This document shows positions 61,255 through 64,000 of a DNA stretch of 64,000 bases, piece by piece. The DNA comes from Acidimicrobiaceae bacterium (GTDB lineage Bacteria; Actinomycetota; Acidimicrobiia; Acidimicrobiales; RAAP-2). The position numbers and the translations under genes were made by a program. The stretch is taken from contig PMFN01000022.1 in the NCBI GenBank assembly GCA_003155135.1, positions 50,957-114,956 on the forward strand, read 5' to 3'. The notes beneath the pieces are model-generated. The model had not been told where the DNA came from and did no database searches. It worked only from the letters and a program-made list of their open reading frames with translations. How positions within the stretch are numbered: position 1 is the first letter of the stretch; each line of letters begins with the position of its first letter.

Positions 61255-61679
61255 GGCTCGAGGCCGACCAGCACGACGCTGAGGGTGCTGCCCTCGTCAC
61301 CGGCCAGCCAGCGGTGGGCGAGCCCAGGGATGAGCACCAGGTCGCCTGGCTCGAGCAGCACGCTGCCGGCCTCGAGGCCGAGTTCGACGTGTCCGCCGAG
61401 CACGGTGTCGCAGTCGATCGAGTCGGTGCGGTGCAGATCGATCGACGCTCCGGGGGCGTGGTGCACGAACCGCCAGCTGACCTCGCCGGGCCGGCAGTCG
61501 AGCGGTCGGAGGGGGGCCGAACGGGGGCGGTCCGCGAGTGCGCCACGCTCCGACGCGGAGGCCCAGACTTCGGCTGACAAGAGCCCGCGGCTCGCGCCCT
61601 CGGCGCCTTCGTCCAGCGCCTCGATCCGGTCGATGGCCGAGCGACCGTCGTCGTCAGTTCCGATGATCAGCAAGCGCAT
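61251..61679 (-). CDS. Cupin-domain protein
   Basis: A 142-residue cupin-fold protein. The conserved barrel is seen in VHHAPGASIDLHRTDSIDCDTVLGGHVELGLE and the second motif PGDLVLIPGLAHRWLAGD. A possible metal-binding His is in HHAPGAS, with further His in LGGHVE and LAHRW, so a small metal dioxygenase or a sensor is possible. GGAGG lies 5 bp before the ATG at 61679; the in-frame extension to 61871 is rejected. It is divergent from the SDR with motif copy 3 between. Confidence 0.78.
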   Translation of the reverse strand: MRLLIIGTDDDGRSAIDRIEALDEGAEGASRGLLSAEVWASASERGALADRPRSAPLRPLDCRPGEVSWRFVHHAPGASIDLHRTDSIDCDTVLGGHVELGLEAGSVLLEPGDLVLIPGLAHRWLAGDEGSTLSVVLVGLEP

Positions 61680-61712
61680 CGCAGCCTCCATTTCCAAAGT
61701 GCCGCTTGAAAA

Positions 61713-61726
61713 TCCATGACTATGAT
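61713..61726. promoter_or_regulatory. Shared 14-bp motif, copy 3 (cupin/SDR region)
   Basis: TCCATGACTATGAT keeps ATG-NN-TATGAT and nearly the inverted-repeat form of copy 1. It lies in the divergent space between 61679 and 61805. Confidence 0.5.
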
Positions 61727-61804
61727 CATTACACTCTCGGTAGGGAAAGTTTGGCGTCCAAGTAACAGGATGCAACTTCTCACGACAATCCGAAGGAGGG
61801 GAAC

Positions 61805-62569
61805 GTGAGGCTTCGCGATCGGGTGGCACTGGTAACTGCAGGTGGCTCGGGTATGGGCCGGGCCGGCTCACGGAGGTTTGCCCAAGAGGGGGCGCACGTC
61901 ATCGTGACCGACCTCGACGAGTCGGCGGCCAAGGAGACCGCGACCCTGATCGAGGCCGACGGCGGCTCGGCCGAGGCGCACCAGCTCGACGTGCGGGACC
62001 TTGGCCAGATCACGTCGCTCTTCCAAGAGGTCGAGCGCACCCACGGCGTCCTGCACGTGCTCTACAACCATGCGGGCATCCCCGGAGCAGCGGGCCTCGA
62101 CGTGACGTCCGAGGAGTTCGACTTCGCCGTCGACATCAACCTGAAGGGTGCCTTTTTCGTGGCGCAGGCCGCCGTCGACCTGTTGAAGCGCGCAGAGGGT
62201 AAGGGTTCGATCATCTTCACGGCGTCGATCTCGGGCATCGTGGGCTCTCCATTCAGCCCGCTCTACTCGATGACCAAGGGCGGGATCGTGCTGCTGATGA
62301 AGTCGTTGGCTCTCGCGCTTGCACCCGACATCCGGTGCAATGCGATCTGCCCCGGGCCGGTCGACACGCCGATGCTCCCGCAGTTCTTCGGGCGCGAGCC
62401 CGGAGCCAACGTCGCGGACCTCATGCAGGGCTTCCTGAGCGTCGTGCCGCTTGGACGACCGTCCCAGCCCGAGGAGATCGCCAATGCGGCGCTCTTCCTC
62501 GCATGTGACGAGTCGAGCTTCGTAACCGGCGTTCCGCTGCCGGTCGACGGCGGCTACATCGCCCGCTGA
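61805..62569 (+). CDS. Short-chain dehydrogenase/reductase
   Basis: A 254-residue classical SDR oxidising an alcohol or reducing a ketone with NAD(P). The cofactor motif is TAGGSGMGRAGS (TGxxxGxG type), followed by the structural NHAG, Ser in TASISGIVG and the catalytic Tyr154/Lys158 in YSMTK. The end has VTGVPLPVDGGYIAR. Length is usual. AAGGAGGGG lies 5-8 bp before the GTG. It is co-directional with the second aldehyde dehydrogenase 84 bp downstream, so the two could oxidise an alcohol to an acid in sequence. Confidence 0.93.
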   Translation: MRLRDRVALVTAGGSGMGRAGSRRFAQEGAHVIVTDLDESAAKETATLIEADGGSAEAHQLDVRDLGQITSLFQEVERTHGVLHVLYNHAGIPGAAGLDVTSEEFDFAVDINLKGAFFVAQAAVDLLKRAEGKGSIIFTASISGIVGSPFSPLYSMTKGGIVLLMKSLALALAPDIRCNAICPGPVDTPMLPQFFGREPGANVADLMQGFLSVVPLGRPSQPEEIANAALFLACDESSFVTGVPLPVDGGYIAR

Positions 62570-62653
62570 CAACACGCATGTCCACAGCTGCAAGCAACGA
62601 AGAGAACCCAGCGACATGAAGCAAGCGAATCGAGCAGTGCAGGAGGAATGCCC

Positions 62654-64000
62654 ATGATCATCGAAGAGACCGCAAAGGCTGCAGGCCTGTTCATCGACGG
62701 CAAGTGGCAGCCGGGCGAGGGCGAGATCATCAAGTCGGTGAACCCGACGACCGGAGAGTTGATGGCCGAGACGCCGGCGGCGTCAAGCCGCCAGGTCGAC
62801 GACGCGCTCGCCGCATCACTGTCGGCGTTCGACGGTGGCGAATGGAGCCGGCTCTCAGCGAAGGACCGCAGCGAGCTTCTCTTCAAGCTGGCTGACCTCA
62901 TCGACCGCGACAAGGACGACCTGGTCGAACTGGTGGTCTCCGAAGTCGGCTCTCCGATCACTTTGGCCCGCAACCTGCAGGTGGGTGCGCCGGCCATGTA
63001 CTTCCGCTGGCACGCCGAGGCTGCCCTGCGCGGCCCGAGGGACGGCCTGGAGCAGCCGCTCGGCCTCCACCACAACCCGATCACCACCTCGAGCATGTTG
63101 CTGCGCGAGCCGGTCGGCGTGGTGGCCGCCATCACCGCCTACAACTACCCGATCAACCTCATCTCCTGGAAGCTCGGGCCGGCCTTCGCGTCGGGTTGCT
63201 CTGCGGTGCTGATTCCCTCGCCGCGAGGCGTGCTCTGCACGGTCGCTCTGGTCCGGCTCATCGAAGAGGCCGGGTTCCCACCCGGTGCGGTCAACCTGGT
63301 CTTCGGTCCACCGGCGGTGACCGAGCAGGTGGTGACCGCCGACGCCGTCGACATGGTCAGCTTCACCGGCTCGGTCCCGGTCGGGGCCAAGATCATGGCG
63401 CTCGCCGCGCAGAGCATCAAGAAGGTCGTCCTCGAGCTCGGGGGCAAGTCCCCGAACATCGTGCTGCCGGGCGCGGACATCGAAGCAACGGTGACGCCCT
63501 CGGTGTTGCGCTTTTCGCGCAACGCCGGCCAGGGGTGCGGCGCCACCACGAGGACCCTCGTCCCACGGGCCGACTACGACAGCTTCGTGGAGCAGACGGC
63601 AGCCGCCATGGAAGGGCTGGTGGTCGACGACCCGCACCGTGACGACACCGAGATCGGCCCATTGATCACCGGTGAGCACCGCGAGCGCGTCGAGGGGTTC
63701 GTTTCGCGTGCGGTCGATGCCGGCGGGACCCTCGTGACCGGTGGCGGTCGGCCGAGCGGCTTGGACGGCGGCTTCTTCTACGAGCCGACGCTGGTGGCCT
63801 CGATCGGCAATGAGGCGGAGATCTCCCAGGAGGAGCTTTTCGCTCCCGTTGGCGTGGTGCTGCCCTACGACGATCTGGACGAGGCGGTTTCCATCGCCAA
63901 CCACACACGCTTCGGGCTCAACGCCAACGTCTGGGGCCCGACCGCCCAGGCGCTCGAGTTCGCCCGCAAGATCCGCTCGGGGACCGTCACCGTCAACGGC
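62654..64000 (+). CDS. Aldehyde dehydrogenase, 3' truncated by window edge
   Basis: 449 codons of an NAD(P)-dependent aldehyde dehydrogenase; the stop lies outside the window. The catalytic Cys295 is in NAGQGCGATTRTLV and the Glu in VVLELGGKSPN, with AITAYNYPINLISWKLGPAF as a cofactor region. Two ATGs lie 6 bp apart. AGGAGG at 62641-62646 is 1 bp before the first and 7 bp before the second (62654), so the second is chosen. It is related to the copy at 59197 but clearly diverged, so it is not a recent duplicate. Confidence 0.92.
   Translation, partial: MIIEETAKAAGLFIDGKWQPGEGEIIKSVNPTTGELMAETPAASSRQVDDALAASLSAFDGGEWSRLSAKDRSELLFKLADLIDRDKDDLVELVVSEVGSPITLARNLQVGAPAMYFRWHAEAALRGPRDGLEQPLGLHHNPITTSSMLLREPVGVVAAITAYNYPINLISWKLGPAFASGCSAVLIPSPRGVLCTVALVRLIEEAGFPPGAVNLVFGPPAVTEQVVTADAVDMVSFTGSVPVGAKIMALAAQSIKKVVLELGGKSPNIVLPGADIEATVTPSVLRFSRNAGQGCGATTRTLVPRADYDSFVEQTAAAMEGLVVDDPHRDDTEIGPLITGEHRERVEGFVSRAVDAGGTLVTGGGRPSGLDGGFFYEPTLVASIGNEAEISQEELFAPVGVVLPYDDLDEAVSIANHTRFGLNANVWGPTAQALEFARKIRSGTVTVNG

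Noticed and set aside
1-64000. CRISPR arrays, tRNA genes, insertion sequences, prophage or attachment sites
   Set aside because: I looked for regularly spaced repeats, cloverleaf sequences, transposase motifs and flanking repeats by eye and saw none. This was not an exhaustive computed search.
59197-64000. The two aldehyde dehydrogenases as a recent gene duplication
   Set aside because: They share family motifs but differ throughout, including the sequence around the catalytic Cys, so they are old paralogues or separate acquisitions.

Overview
The window is about 64 kb of a high-GC actinobacterial chromosome. The evidence for this is an actinobacterial qcrCAB/ctaCDEF respiratory set with a di-haem QcrC, a CtaF subunit, and a PDWY motif in QcrB in place of PEWY. 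Also typical are a HelD-like helicase, a WS/DGAT wax ester synthase, an F420-type LLM oxidoreductase, frequent GTG starts, and third codon positions dominated by G/C. Class Acidimicrobiia is my best guess, but it is an inference from gene order and style and no marker gene here settles it. I see no tRNA or rRNA gene, CRISPR array, insertion sequence or prophage.

Layout. 0-3 kb: a frameshifted VIT1/CCC1 transporter remnant and a stress cluster (two universal stress proteins, one pyridoxamine-oxidase-like protein, one tiny gene) with a DosR-like box. 3-9.3 kb: a GH65 phosphorylase, a wax ester synthase translationally coupled to an alpha/beta hydrolase, another hydrolase and an aldo/keto reductase. 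9.3-19.2 kb (mostly minus strand): a very long protein joining a degenerate phosphoesterase to an MprF-like synthetase domain, a HAD phosphatase, and a five-gene run ybjQ-like/hemE/hemH/hemY/lnt in which every junction is a 4-bp stop/start overlap. 19.3-31.1 kb: a HelD-like helicase, then two convergent respiratory operons, ctaE-qcrC-qcrA-qcrB (plus) and ctaC-ctaD-ctaF (minus). Between these lie a secreted phosphodiester-glycosidase-like lipoprotein and a decayed toxin-antitoxin locus. 31.2-40 kb: an MBL-fold hydrolase, TatA, a CopD-like protein, a crotonase, a GH1-like protein with altered catalytic residues, DedA, a DoxX-Rieske fusion and an OmpR/histidine-kinase pair. 40-51.5 kb: a hydrolase and GH31 divergent pair, an ABC-2 transporter, a FUSC-type membrane protein between two TetR regulators, an SCO6745-type protein and a PLP decarboxylase. 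51.7-64 kb: a catabolic cluster of GntR, LLM oxidoreductase, amidohydrolase, P450, VOC, double CaiB/BaiF CoA-transferase, EthD, two aldehyde dehydrogenases, SnoaL-like, cupin and SDR. Its substrate cannot be named from sequence.

How the parts fit. The haem operon supplies cofactor for the cytochromes encoded next to it. TatA and the internal twin-arginine motifs of both Rieske proteins belong to one export theme. In the catabolic cluster a 14-bp AT-rich motif recurs in all three divergent promoter regions I identified there, which suggests one regulator controls them. Many genes without a Shine-Dalgarno sequence instead have a TANNNT hexamer 5-9 bp before the start codon, which suggests widespread leaderless transcription; I used this to choose several starts.
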